A stretch of 64,000 nt of DNA, taken from CAXXFQ01 sp963674475 (GTDB lineage: Bacteria; Planctomycetota; Planctomycetia; Pirellulales; Thermoguttaceae). The stretch covers positions 124,001-188,000 of the forward strand of contig CAXXFQ010000033.1 in the NCBI GenBank assembly GCA_963674475.2, in the 5' to 3' direction. Positions 17,860-26,370 of the stretch are shown here, piece after piece. Each line of letters begins with the position of its first letter. Position 1 is the stretch's first letter. A model generated the notes under the pieces. It was not told the origin of the DNA and did no database searches. It was given only the letters and a program-made list of their open reading frames with translations. Both the position numbers and the translations under genes were made by a program.

Positions 17860-18486
17860 CTACGGCCCGATCGGCTGGCGTCGGTCCCCGTAGATGAGGG
17901 TGAACAGCTCGGCCCGGGTCGACGGGTTGTTCCGGAACGCCCCCTTGATCGCCGAGGTCACGCAGACCGAACCCGGTTTACGGACGCCTCGGACCGTCAT
18001 GCACGTGTGGACCGCTTCGATCACGACGGCGACCCCGCGGACGTTGAGTTCGCTGACTAAAAGGTCGGCGATCGTTTCGGTCATCCGCTCTTGGACTTGA
18101 GGCCGACGAGCGACCGATTCGACTACGCGAGCCAACTTGCTCAGGCCGACGACCCGCCCGTTGGGAAGGTAACCGATATGGGCCCGGCCCATGAACGGCA
18201 GCATGTGGTGTTCGCACATGCTGTTGAAGTTGATGTCCCGAACCAGGACGATCTCGTCGTACTTTTCGGTGAAGAATTTTTGGAGGTGTTGTCGTGGATC
18301 TTCATGGAGACCGCGGAATAGTTCGCCGTACATCCGCGCGACCCGCTTGGGCGTTTCGAGAAGTCCCTCGCGATCGGGGTCTTCTCCCAAGGCGCAAAGG
18401 ATTTCTCGGACGGCCCGTTCGATTCGTTCGAAATCCACGCCACCTTTTTGAGGGAATTCCGATTCGGGAGCAGGGTTCAATGTCAT
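17860..18486 (-). CDS. folE: GTP cyclohydrolase I
   Basis: This enzyme converts GTP to dihydroneopterin triphosphate, the first step to folate and other pterins. The 208-residue protein has the complete family pattern: REILCALGEDPDREGLLETPKRVARMY, the zinc and catalytic segment SMCEHHMLPFMGRAHIGYLP (Cys and His ligands present), the VGLSKLARVVE stretch, RPQVQERMT, and the C-terminal second cysteine-containing region (HTCMTVRGVRKPGS). Length is typical. The start is the ATG at 18486. Confidence 0.97.
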   Translation of the reverse strand: MTLNPAPESEFPQKGGVDFERIERAVREILCALGEDPDREGLLETPKRVARMYGELFRGLHEDPRQHLQKFFTEKYDEIVLVRDINFNSMCEHHMLPFMGRAHIGYLPNGRVVGLSKLARVVESVARRPQVQERMTETIADLLVSELNVRGVAVVIEAVHTCMTVRGVRKPGSVCVTSAIKGAFRNNPSTRAELFTLIYGDRRQPIGP

Positions 18487-18580
18487 AAATTGCTTTTCTC
18501 CAAAAAAAATGACAAACCGCGCCCTTCAATCAAAGGGGAGCGGTTTTTTGATGGAAACGCAAGAAGGGGGTGAAACGGCA

Positions 18581-18625
18581 ACAAAATAAGCGGGTTTTAC
18601 AAACGGGGTTTTTTACAAAACGGGC
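18581..18625. repeat. Degenerate ~17 bp tandem repeat at a gene 3' end
   Basis: Three units of the form ACAAACGGGGTTTTTT lie directly after the stop of the minus-strand gene at 18,627. They have the same AACGGG core as the other gene-end arrays. Confidence 0.6.
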
Positions 18626-18626
18626 T

Positions 18627-19379
18627 TTAAAAAGACCGTTTCAGGGCGATTGTCTGTTTGAGCGGCTCGAGAACGTTTTCGAGGACGTAGTTCGTGAGCA
18701 TCTCGTCGCTGATTTTCAGGAGTCGATCAAGGACCGTTTCAAACGAATCTTCCGGAGCGAGACTTCCATACTGGCGGGCCGTAAGATAAACGGTCAATTG
18801 ATCTTCGCTGAAATCGCCCGTTCGGATCTGGTAGGCGTTCGTCCGCGTTTCGATGCTCAGACGGCACTGGGTTCGGCACTCTTCATCCAGCGCCAACGTC
18901 AACGACGGTTCGTAATTGATGATCGACGCGCCGGCCACCTCGGTCATTCGCTCCATCGACGGGCAAATATCGAGCGCTTCGGCAACCAATTCGTTATGGT
19001 TTCCTCGATACGTGAAATCGAATCCAAAAAGCAAGTCGAGCGCTTCACAGTCCAGCGGGCTGACCGACAGCAAGTAGGGGGCCAACTCGAGGACCAGATG
19101 ATGCTGTTCCATCGTCTCCTCGATCGATTCCGGATTGACCGACCCGGAACAGACCCGGCGATTTTCGATCGAGACCCAACGATAATTTCCCTGGTCCTTG
19201 TCTTCCTCGAGTACAAAATCGCCCCGGTCCCGATTGTAAAAATTCCGCATCACCGGATACGTTTTTTGAACCCGTTCGAAGAAGTGGAGGACCGTCTCCC
19301 GATTGGTCGGGAGCTCCATTTCCGTGCTCAGATTCATATTGATATAAAAATCGTCGCAAAGCGAGCTGAAGCGATTCAT
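18627..19379 (-). CDS. Conserved hypothetical protein
   Basis: The product has 250 residues with no signal peptide or membrane segment. It opens MNRFSSLCDDFYINMNL and is rich in acidic and aromatic residues, with segments such as RNFYNRDRGDFVLEEDKD, GNYRWVSIENRRVCSG and LAPYLLSVSPLDCEALDLLF. I do not recognise a characterised domain; it resembles hypothetical proteins conserved across planctomycetes (memory, not a search). Coding signals are good: the frame is open throughout, composition is even, and the C-terminus is helical (DEMLTNYVLENVLEPLKQ). It follows the same direction as folE upstream neighbours but is separated from folE by 140 bases. Confidence 0.7.
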   Translation of the reverse strand: MNRFSSLCDDFYINMNLSTEMELPTNRETVLHFFERVQKTYPVMRNFYNRDRGDFVLEEDKDQGNYRWVSIENRRVCSGSVNPESIEETMEQHHLVLELAPYLLSVSPLDCEALDLLFGFDFTYRGNHNELVAEALDICPSMERMTEVAGASIINYEPSLTLALDEECRTQCRLSIETRTNAYQIRTGDFSEDQLTVYLTARQYGSLAPEDSFETVLDRLLKISDEMLTNYVLENVLEPLKQTIALKRSF

Positions 19380-19835
19380 GGACTAGTAACCTTGCGTGAA
19401 AAAAAGATAATTCGAGGCTCGGCCTCAAAATGGTTTTGAGACAGAATGCTCGTTTAAAAGGCCTCTTGCTTCGGCATTAATGAAATAATACCGGAAAAAT
19501 TAATTTACTGCGACAAAATGGAATTCGAATTCTCTGGGGTTTCGACCGCGACGGCCGGCGTCGATAGCTCCAAACAGTGGGGGGGGAGAGACGTTGAATC
19601 TGGTCGTCCCCTTATCTTATGGGGAGCAGGAGAAGATTTTGCAATCGATTTTCGACAAAAAAGCGGAATCCCTTTTTTCCCCAACCATACCACAGTATAT
19701 CGGGGGCTCCCTTTGATTGTCAAAGGCGCCCGTTCCTGTCGAATTCGAGTGGAAAGAAAAAGACCGGCCCGCTCGAGCCTTCTTTACTTAAGGAACCAAT
19801 TGTCTGCCTAGAAGGAGGAGCGGGAAATTTCCGAC
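19380..19835. other. Intergenic region, nothing recognised
   Basis: These 456 bases lie between the 5' end of the conserved hypothetical gene and the 3' end of the MCE gene. A 97-codon plus-strand frame here has no family resemblance. No clear promoter or hairpin was found. Confidence 0.4.
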
Positions 19836-21002
19836 TTAGCGAAGCCATTCAGTCATGATTCCGCGTGATTCGGGTGGACAGTTGCGCCGTTCGTCGTCCA
19901 AAAGGGGCGGAAGCCCTTTGAGGCCCGGGCCCGGTTTGACCGCGTCGCGTAGCACGGAGCCGGGGTGGCGAGCCAGTTGGTCGGAGAAAATCCGCATATC
20001 ATTGACGATCGGTCGAATTTGAACGCCCAGTTGTTCGACCTGGCTGATGGTCCGGTTGATGTGATCGTAGAGTTCCGGATCGTTGATCAATTTACCGAGC
20101 GTCCCCCGATTGCTGTTGAGTGTGCAGGAAAAGGTTTCCAACTCGCACATCAGGTTGTTGAGACGTTGGACACTTGAGTTGACGTTCTCGATCATCTTCG
20201 GTCCGCTTTCGCCCAACGGCTCGGTCAAGTCGCGGATATTTTCGAGGTTTTCGTCGACCAGCGCCATCGAATGGTTCATGCGGTCGACCGAGCCGCGCAA
20301 GGTGGCAACCGTCTCGTTGACCTCCTGAAACGTCCCGGGCAGCTGTTTGATTTCGTTGGTCAATCTTTCACGGAACTTGTCGTCACCCAACAGTTCGCTT
20401 CCGTAGCCGACCACCTCGTTGACGTTTTTGAGCGCTTCGTTGGTCTGGTTGACGATATCGTCGAGGGTCGTTTCGTTCCGTTCGAACATATTTCCGATTT
20501 GATCGGCCACTTCGCTCAGCTTGTCACTGGTACGGGAAACCGACTCCACGGCGTCGGCCAGCCCTCCTTGAAGATCGGCGACGATTTGCATCGGGTCGGG
20601 GACGGTTTTCCCTTCGACCAAGGCGCCCGGTTGAAGCACGATCGACGAGGGCCGTTCTCCATGAGGCAGCGTGAATTGGAGTTCGGCGTCCCCGAGCAAC
20701 GTTTCCTTGACTTGGCAGGTCTCGTTCGCGGCGATCTTGACTCCCTTGTCGATCGACGCGGTGATAAGGACCCCGCCCTGCGGCGCGAACTTGACTTCGG
20801 AAACGCGGCCGATCATGATTCCGCTTTTGCGAATCGGCGTATTACGCGAGACATTCGGCGCGTCGTCCAGGTGGACTTCGATCGTGTAGCTCTCTTGGAA
20901 CAAGGCCGGTCGGTCTCCCAAGAGGAGGACCAGGATCGTGGCGATCAGTCCGGTCGAAAAGACCATGACCCCGACGCGAAATTGGACGACTCGTTCATCC
21001 AT
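19836..21002 (-). CDS. MCE-domain lipid-binding protein (MlaD-like)
   Basis: This is the periplasmic substrate-binding part of an Mla-type phospholipid transporter. The 388-residue protein has an N-terminal membrane anchor (VMVFSTGLIATILVLLL), one MCE domain (about residues 35-120, with YTIEVHLDDAPNVSRNTPIRKSG and GRVSEVKF), and a long C-terminal helical, coiled-coil-like region with many Asn, Glu and Leu residues. MCE proteins form hexamers whose helical tails can make a channel across the periplasm. It is the last gene of a minus-strand operon behind the permease and ATPase genes. Confidence 0.9.
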   Translation of the reverse strand: MDERVVQFRVGVMVFSTGLIATILVLLLGDRPALFQESYTIEVHLDDAPNVSRNTPIRKSGIMIGRVSEVKFAPQGGVLITASIDKGVKIAANETCQVKETLLGDAELQFTLPHGERPSSIVLQPGALVEGKTVPDPMQIVADLQGGLADAVESVSRTSDKLSEVADQIGNMFERNETTLDDIVNQTNEALKNVNEVVGYGSELLGDDKFRERLTNEIKQLPGTFQEVNETVATLRGSVDRMNHSMALVDENLENIRDLTEPLGESGPKMIENVNSSVQRLNNLMCELETFSCTLNSNRGTLGKLINDPELYDHINRTISQVEQLGVQIRPIVNDMRIFSDQLARHPGSVLRDAVKPGPGLKGLPPLLDDERRNCPPESRGIMTEWLR

Positions 21003-21086
21003 GATTTTTTCTCGACTATTTTTTCAGTTCAAGACATATGGAGGAAAACGAGTTACCGCATCTCCCCTTCAAGTCTTGTCGCTTGT

Positions 21087-21938
21087 TTATGGATATTCTT
21101 CTTCCGTCTGCCGATCTTCTTCGATCTCTCGCAGTCGGTCGCGCGCTTCGCCGTGGATGAACTGGGTTACCCGGGCGTCTTCGCACGATTCGATCCGCTC
21201 GGCCGGACCGTCGAAAAGGATTTGGGACTCTCCCGGTTTCAGACGTGAGGCCGGGTAGAGCATCACGACACGATCGGCCACTTTGTGAACCGTCTGCATA
21301 TCGTGAGTCACAATGATACTGGTGACGGGGCGCGACTGGCTCGTGCGGAGCATTAGCTCGTTGATCACGTCGGACATGATCGGGTCCAACCCGGTGGTCG
21401 GCTCGTCGTAGAGCATCAATTCCGGTTCCATAACCAAGGCCCGGGCCAGGCCGACCCGCTTGCGCATCCCGCCGGAAAGCTCGGCCGGTTTGCGGCTGAG
21501 GATCGATTCGGACAGGCCGACCTCGTGAATCAGATCGAGCACTTTTCGACGGATGCCACCGTCTCTTTCTTCGGTATGCTGTCGCAACGGAAAGGCGATA
21601 TTCTGCGCGATCGTCATGCTGTCGAACAGGGCCGCCTGTTGAAACAGGAACCCGTAACGGATCCGCTCTCGGGTCAGTTCTCGTTCGCTTAGCCGGTTGA
21701 TATCTTTCCCGTCGAAGTAGACGGTCCCTTCGCTGGGCGGCAACAGGCCGATGATGGTTTTCAAAAGGACCGTTTTTCCGCAACCGCTCTCACCGATGAT
21801 CGCCACGGTTTCCCCCCGGCGGATGTTCAACTCGATTTCGCCGAGGACCCGATGTCGACGAAACGAAACGCCCAACTGCTGGAGTTCGACCAGCGGCGGC
21901 GAAAGCGTTTCGGCATGAGGCGCGAGTTCGGAGATCAT
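21087..21938 (-). CDS. ABC transporter ATP-binding protein (MlaF-like)
   Basis: This is the cytoplasmic ATPase of the Mla-type lipid transporter. It has Walker A GESGCGKTVLLK, Q-loop FLFQQAALFDSMT, signature ELSGGMRKRVGLARAL, Walker B ELMLYDEPTTGLD and switch histidine in IIVTHDMQT. The signature, the FQQAALFDSMT loop and the neighbours all point to the Mla rather than a drug exporter family. The frame is open to a TTG at 21995, but the ATG at 21938 gives the usual length of about 280 residues. It sits 84 bases upstream of the MCE gene and about 235 bases after the permease gene, with a repeat in that gap. Confidence 0.92.
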   Translation of the reverse strand: MISELAPHAETLSPPLVELQQLGVSFRRHRVLGEIELNIRRGETVAIIGESGCGKTVLLKTIIGLLPPSEGTVYFDGKDINRLSERELTRERIRYGFLFQQAALFDSMTIAQNIAFPLRQHTEERDGGIRRKVLDLIHEVGLSESILSRKPAELSGGMRKRVGLARALVMEPELMLYDEPTTGLDPIMSDVINELMLRTSQSRPVTSIIVTHDMQTVHKVADRVVMLYPASRLKPGESQILFDGPAERIESCEDARVTQFIHGEARDRLREIEEDRQTEEEYP

Positions 21939-22072
21939 GATCGGCTTAACGATTTTCAAAAGGGGGGAAACGCAAACGACAACTGAAAACACCAAAGGGA
22001 TTCAGTCAAATTTTCAACCAGCAATCAAATTTTTCTAAAACCAGTACCGACAGCAAACACCAAAGGGGTCCC

Positions 22073-22174
22073 AAAAAAGGCCATCCACTCTGTCTACAGC
22101 AAAAGGAATTTATCTCAATTAAATACCAGTGACCAACGGGAACGGGTTTAGTCCTCGGTGCGGTAGCACCGGTC
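22073..22174 (-). repeat. Dispersed ~100 bp hairpin element between mlaE and mlaF homologues
   Basis: The block ends with GGTTTAGTCCTCGGTGCGG and then TAGCACCGGTC, in which CGGTGC and GCACCG form a six-pair hairpin. By eye it is related along about 100 bases to the block at 33,718-33,826. Its end reaches the mlaE-like stop codon. Confidence 0.55.
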
Positions 22175-23051
22175 AAAAGAGTTTGGGCGCTTCGGGCCAG
22201 ATGACGTAGTAGGTGGTGTCCATGATGATACCGAGTAACAGGTCAAGTAATAAAATGGCGACGAACGAGAAGACAAAGGCCGAGGTGGCCGCTTTGCCGA
22301 CCCCTTCAGCGCCCGGATCGCAGTGAAAGCCCCGATGGCAGCCGATCAACGCGATCGCGCCGCCGAAAAAGAGGCTCTTGAACACGCCGACGAACATATC
22401 GAAATTGCCGACGAACCGTTGGGAGTTTTCCCAATAATGGTGGCTGTCGACGCCAAGTAAGTTGATGCTATAGAGGCCCGCCCCGACCACGCCCATGAAG
22501 TCGCCCATGATCGTCAGCGCCGGGATAAGACAGAGGCAGGCCAGGAACCGGGGAACGACCAGGTAATGGATCGGGTTGGCGCCCATACTGGCCAGGGCGT
22601 CGACCTGTTCGGTGACACGCATGGTGCCCAGTTCGGCGGCCATCGCGCTTCCGACCCGACCGGCCAGCATCGTGGCGGCCAAGACGGGTCCCAGCTCGCG
22701 AACCAACGACATGTTGATGACCGCTCCCATCCGGGTTTCCATCCCGAGCATCCGGAATTGGGCGAAGCTCTGGACCGCCAGGACCATCCCGATGAACGTT
22801 CCGGTCAGCGCGACCACCGGCAGGCTCAAGACACCGATCTGGTAGAAGCAGGGCATGAGCGTTTCGCGTCTGGGCAGCCGGGTAAAGAGCCACCCGATCG
22901 TTCGCAAGCAAAACTGCCAAAAATTGCCGACTGCCACCATCGCATCAATGACGACCGACCCGACATCGGCAACCCGATCGACCATCACCTCAATCGCACC
23001 GGGGCGCGAGGGTCGTCGAGGGTTCGGGATCGGTGTGGAGTCGCTGGCCAT
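22173..23051 (-). CDS. ABC transporter permease (MlaE-like)
   Basis: This is the inner-membrane permease of the Mla-type lipid transporter. The 292-residue protein has an amphipathic start, then five to six membrane segments (for example LPVVALTGTFIGMVLAVQSF, FVFSFVAILLLDLLLGIIM) and the family hallmark SLVRELGPVLAATMLAGRVGS followed by AAELGTMRVTEQVDALASMG. The conserved Glu of the Mla/MlaE coupling region is present. It is the first gene of the operon mlaE-mlaF-mlaD; mlaB and mlaC homologues are not adjacent. Confidence 0.92.
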   Translation of the reverse strand: MASDSTPIPNPRRPSRPGAIEVMVDRVADVGSVVIDAMVAVGNFWQFCLRTIGWLFTRLPRRETLMPCFYQIGVLSLPVVALTGTFIGMVLAVQSFAQFRMLGMETRMGAVINMSLVRELGPVLAATMLAGRVGSAMAAELGTMRVTEQVDALASMGANPIHYLVVPRFLACLCLIPALTIMGDFMGVVGAGLYSINLLGVDSHHYWENSQRFVGNFDMFVGVFKSLFFGGAIALIGCHRGFHCDPGAEGVGKAATSAFVFSFVAILLLDLLLGIIMDTTYYVIWPEAPKLF

Positions 23052-23417
23052 GGTTGTTTGAGGTATTTTCTCTTGGGGATGAAAAGCTTGATTTCAGGCG
23101 GAATTTTTCGCGCAACCAGCGCGTATCCACTAAGCTCCTTCCTCTTGTTTCGTCGCGGAGGTTGCGCAGCTTGAGTTGAGTTTGTCGATAGTGAGAGTTT
23201 TGTCGGACGCGTTTCATTCCCCTTTCACTTAGAGTACCCAAGGTACCGCGAAGTCCTGAATTTGGTTAATTTAGGAAGAAGAGGCGGTTTCATCGGGGGA
23301 GTACCGCGGCCGGGTCGGTTCGTGGTAAGATGGGGAAGGTGTTTTTGGTCTCTGCCCACGCGGCATTGGTTTGGAATCTGTCACGACGATCCTTTTTTCT
23401 TTTGCTCTTGGTATCTC
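23052..23417. other. Divergent intergenic region
   Basis: These 366 bases separate the mlaE-like gene and the Fe-S flavoprotein gene, which point away from each other, so promoters for both are expected. The flavoprotein frame is open into this region as far as 23,262, but family homology starts only at 23,418. No convincing boxes were found. Confidence 0.4.
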
Positions 23418-24956
23418 ATGAAAATCCTCTTTGACCAACAACCGCTGGACGTCGAGCCGGGGACCACGCTTTTGGAGGCGGCCCGCCTTTTGGGGGTCGA
23501 GATCCCGACGCTTTGTCACCTTGAGGGCCATCCTTCGCCGACCACTTGTCAGGTCTGTCTGGTCAAGCTGAAAAACGAAAACCGTTTCGTCCCGGCCTGC
23601 GCGACGGTGGCGGCCGAGGGGATGGAGGTGGAAAGCCAGACGGACGAGGTCCGACGGCTTCGGGCCCGCGCGGTCGAACTGCTGTTGGCCGACCATCGGG
23701 GCGAATGTTTGGCGCCGTGCCAGGTCGGCTGCCCGCTGTCGCTTGAAGTGCCGGGAATGATCCTCGCGGTCGAAGCCGGGCGGTTCGAAGAGGCGGCTCG
23801 GATCGTCCGACGCGATTGTGGCCTTGGAGCGATTCTCAGTGAGGTCTGCTCCCGGCCGTGCGAAAAGGTCTGTCGTCTGGGCCGGCACGGGACGGAGCCG
23901 GTGGCCGTTTGCCAGTTGAAACGTTTTGCTGTCGAGGCGGCGCCGGTCGAGTTTGCCCCTTTGGAGAAAACGAATCTTCGAAGTGTGGCGATCGTCGGCA
24001 CCGGGATGACCGGGCTTTCGGCGGCGTTTTTTCTGAGGCAAAACGGCCTGGCGGTCACCCTTTTCGAGTCGGCCGAGGAGCCGGGGGGACGGCTACAAGC
24101 GGAAATTGCCGAAAATCGATTGGCCCGCGAGACGTTCGAGAAAGAACTCGACCCGTTGTGGCGTGCCGACGGGGTTTCGCTGGAGTTGAACCGGCCGATC
24201 GGTGAGGAGATCCCTTGGAAAACCTTACGGGAGCGGTTCGACGCGGTTTTGGTCGCGTGGGGGCCGACGGAATTGGAGAGGGTGGAGGAAGGTTTTTTTG
24301 TCGCTGGGCGAGCGGCGCGCGCAGGGCAGAAAAAGCTGCCGTTGGAGCGGGCGGCCGCCGAGGGGAAACGGGCCGCGCGGGCGATCATGGCTTTTCTTCG
24401 AGAAACGACCGAATGGCCGGTGAACCCAAGTGTCCGTGTTTCGTTGGGGCGACTCGACGAGCAGGAATACCGAAACTTGGCCGCCGGAGCAAGCGACGCG
24501 CCTCGCCACGAAACGATCGACTCCCTCGAAGCGGCCCGGAGCGAGGCGGCCCGTTGTTTGAAATGCGGTTGTCGTCAGGCCGATCGGTGTCAGCTGCGAC
24601 AGTTGGCGACCGAGTTGGGCGTGAATCCGCGAGCCAATCGACTTGAAGAGCGACGTTTCGAGCGGTTGGTTGAAAAAAAGTCGGGGCTGGTTTTTGAGCC
24701 GGGGAAATGTATCCAATGCGGCCGCTGTGTGATGCTTACGGCCGAAGCGTCGGACGCGCCGGGGCTCACGTCGGTCGGGCGCGGTTACGAGGTGCGGATC
24801 GGGCCACCGTTCGAGATGGAGTGGATCGAGGCGCTGGGGGATTCGGCCCGTGCGGTCGTCGCGGCCTGTCCGACCGGGGCCCTTTCATGGGAAACCGGGC
24901 CGCTTTCTCGCAAAACCGGGCCGCTTTCTTCCGAAACCGGGCCGCGTGACGAATGA
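23418..24956 (+). CDS. NuoG/GltD-like iron-sulfur flavoprotein
   Basis: The 512-residue protein starts MKILFDQQPLDVEPG. Residues 1-75 are a NuoG/HydA-type [2Fe-2S] domain (PTLCHLEG, TTCQVCLVK, PACAT). Next is the DHRGECLAPCQVGCPLSL segment, a GltD-like dicluster region with CSRPCEKVCRLG, and an NAD(P)/FAD-type Rossmann start, VAIVGTGMTGLSAAFFLR. Near the C-terminus there is a Cys cluster (CLKCGCRQADRCQLR), a 4Fe-4S motif CIQCGRC, and a single-Cys ACPTGAL. The combination suggests an NAD(P)H-linked electron bifurcating or hydrogenase-associated diaphorase-like subunit (inference). The middle part after the first glycine motif is shorter than in GltD, so the second nucleotide-binding half may be reduced. 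The last 20 residues come from a tandem repeat. Confidence 0.8.
   Translation: MKILFDQQPLDVEPGTTLLEAARLLGVEIPTLCHLEGHPSPTTCQVCLVKLKNENRFVPACATVAAEGMEVESQTDEVRRLRARAVELLLADHRGECLAPCQVGCPLSLEVPGMILAVEAGRFEEAARIVRRDCGLGAILSEVCSRPCEKVCRLGRHGTEPVAVCQLKRFAVEAAPVEFAPLEKTNLRSVAIVGTGMTGLSAAFFLRQNGLAVTLFESAEEPGGRLQAEIAENRLARETFEKELDPLWRADGVSLELNRPIGEEIPWKTLRERFDAVLVAWGPTELERVEEGFFVAGRAARAGQKKLPLERAAAEGKRAARAIMAFLRETTEWPVNPSVRVSLGRLDEQEYRNLAAGASDAPRHETIDSLEAARSEAARCLKCGCRQADRCQLRQLATELGVNPRANRLEERRFERLVEKKSGLVFEPGKCIQCGRCVMLTAEASDAPGLTSVGRGYEVRIGPPFEMEWIEALGDSARAVVAACPTGALSWETGPLSRKTGPLSSETGPRDE
24890..24950. repeat. 21 bp tandem repeat at the end of the flavoprotein gene
   Basis: Just under three copies of a 21 bp unit beginning AAACCGGGCCGCTTTCT lie in frame before the stop codon, encoding ETGPLSRKTGPLSSETGP. 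The unit is almost perfectly conserved, suggesting recent expansion. Confidence 0.8.
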
Positions 24957-25047
24957 CCGGCTGTCCTCCACGGCGGTGTGAAACGGTTTACTCCGGACTT
25001 ACCGGCTTGTTTGACCTTCCCAATGGGGGAGAAGTGTTTTTTGGCTC

Positions 25048-25076
25048 TTTACAGCCGAGAATCTTGCCGATAAAAT
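25048..25076 (+). promoter_or_regulatory. Promoter for tRNA-Arg
   Basis: TTTACA and TAAAAT are separated by 17 bases, and the second box ends 61 bases before the tRNA. Both boxes match the sigma-70 consensus at five of six positions. Confidence 0.6.
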
Positions 25077-25137
25077 GTCTTACTTGGGACGTGGGACCCC
25101 TCACGTTCGTTTTTGCGTTTAACAACCGACGCAAGAC

Positions 25138-25211
25138 GCGCCCGTGGCGCAACTGGATAGCGCATCGGTCTTCGGAACCGAGGGTTACAGGTTCGAATCC
25201 TGTCGGGCGTA
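25138..25211 (+). tRNA. tRNA-Arg (anticodon TCG)
   Basis: The full cloverleaf can be drawn. The acceptor stem is GCGCCCG with CGGGCGT (one G-T pair) and discriminator A. The D-stem is GCGC/GCGC, the anticodon stem TCGGT/ACCGA with loop CTTCGGA, giving anticodon TCG. The variable loop is short and the T-arm is ACAGG-TTCGAAT-CCTGT. CCA is not encoded. A T-rich stretch (CTTTTTATA) follows at once. Confidence 0.95.
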
Positions 25212-25300
25212 CTTTTTATAGCGAATTTCACGTAAGTGTGTGGATTGCTTGCAACGTAATGAAAAGTGGGGGATTTATAAAAAATTCCCAAAACTTGGCT

Positions 25301-25338
25301 TGCAGCAACCATGGGAACTCTCCCACGGCCGGTGTGAC
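25301..25338 (+). repeat. Dispersed hairpin repeat, copy 2 of the short type
   Basis: The core ATGGGAACTCTCCCACGG can fold on itself, and the element ends GGCCGGTG. It is related to the copy at 4,111-4,148. Confidence 0.5.
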
Positions 25339-25374
25339 GCGACACTTAACGGAAACGCTTTCCAAAGCGAAAAG

Positions 25375-25410
25375 GCCAGCTCCGTGACAAACGGCGGAGT
25401 TGGCTTTTTT
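25375..25410. terminator. Strong bidirectional terminator
   Basis: GCCAGCTCCG pairs with CGGAGTTGGC (one G-T pair), followed by six T on the plus strand; on the minus strand it is followed by CCTTTTC. It would end the minus-strand gene at 25,431 and stop any read-through from tRNA-Arg. Confidence 0.8.
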
Positions 25411-25430
25411 CATGCGCGGAGATGGAACGA

Positions 25431-26067
25431 TCAAGGAGAACTCGTTTGTGGTCGGTAGAGCCTTTTGAGCGCGGCAAGGAGATCTTTTTCGGTGTAGATT
25501 CGCACGGTCGGCCGATTGAAATCGACGCCTTTTGGGTCTTTGGCAAGCATTCGGCCCATCTGTTTGCCGCCCCGGGTGGTCGTCATATACTCGATCATCT
25601 TGGCCCCGCCGGGATTCTTTAGTAGATCACGGATCGTCTTTTTGCCGTTTGGCAGTTGACTCAATCGGTCGAGCCGGTCGAACCCTCTCGGAAGCCGGGC
25701 TACGTCGGCCGAAAAAGGTCGCCCCCGTTTGGTTCGGAGCTGGCGGACAAGAAAACTGTCCTTGGACAAGATCCGTTCCAACAATTTTGCCCGTTCGGGA
25801 ACCGTCCATCCGGCCTGGGCCAAAAGGGGAAGCAGCGGCTTGACCTGGTCTCGCGAAAGAATCTGACCGGGACCGTGTCCGGGAATTGTCTTGAAGTAGG
25901 ATTGAACGAGCTTTTCGATCTGGGCGAAACCCGGTCGCACAGGCTGTTTTGGTTCGGCGGCCCAAAGAGAGGCCGCGGTGGAGAAAACCGTCCAAAAGAG
26001 ACCCCCCCATTAGCATGTAGGGAAGGGCCTTTTTCCCACGGAGCCCACTCGGTAATCGATCCACCAT
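25431..26067 (-). pseudogene. Secreted protein of unknown function, frameshifted in its signal peptide
   Basis: The main frame (from a GTG at 25940) encodes about 169 residues with no recognised domain, such as QIEKLVQSYFKTIPGHGPGQ, DSFLVRQLRTKRGRPF and NPGGAKMIEYMTTTRGGKQM. Upstream, the same frame remains open for 23 codons and reads as the second half of a signal peptide (GGLFWTVFSTAASLWAAEP). The first half, MVDRLPSGLRGKKALPYMLM, starting at an ATG at 26067 with AGGTAGG before it, is in another frame. The two join if one base is removed from a run of seven G (26,002-26,008). I infer one gene for a roughly 210-residue exported protein broken by a homopolymer slip, which may be a sequencing error, a mutation or phase variation. 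Confidence 0.65.
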
Positions 26068-26147
26068 TTTTTCCTACCTTCAAATACTTCTCGAGGAATC
26101 CCAAATTTCCCTTATTGCGCAGCCCCGGCAAAAGCCGAAGTAAATTT

Positions 26148-26211
26148 GATAATGAAAAGGCAAAAACGGCTTTTCTCATTATCGGATCTAAGGATTGAGA
26201 TCACCTCAATC
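26148..26211 (+). terminator. Two hairpins upstream of the zinc-ribbon gene
   Basis: A large hairpin (GATAATGAAAAG with CTTTTCTCATTATC, two-base bulge) spans 26,148-26,183. A second (GATTGAG with CTCAATC, loop ATCAC) spans 26,193-26,211 and is followed by TTTCTCTATTTT, so it could terminate plus-strand transcripts. Their purpose in a gap between divergent genes is unclear. Confidence 0.4.
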
Positions 26212-26294
26212 TTTCTCTATTTTAGCTAATTTCCTTATCGTTCCTCGTGAAAGAGGGACTATCGCGAAAACTGCCCGATATCTATGCAACATGC

Positions 26295-26323
26295 TTGATT
26301 CGGTCATGCGGGTTATATAGAAT
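26295..26323 (+). promoter_or_regulatory. Promoter of the zinc-ribbon gene
   Basis: TTGATT and TAGAAT (five of six matches to the -10 consensus) are separated by 17 bases, ending 47 bases before the start codon. Confidence 0.55.
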
Positions 26324-26370
26324 GCCCGGTTGAGAATGGATGTGCGGTTCGCGATTGGAGGGATACCAAG

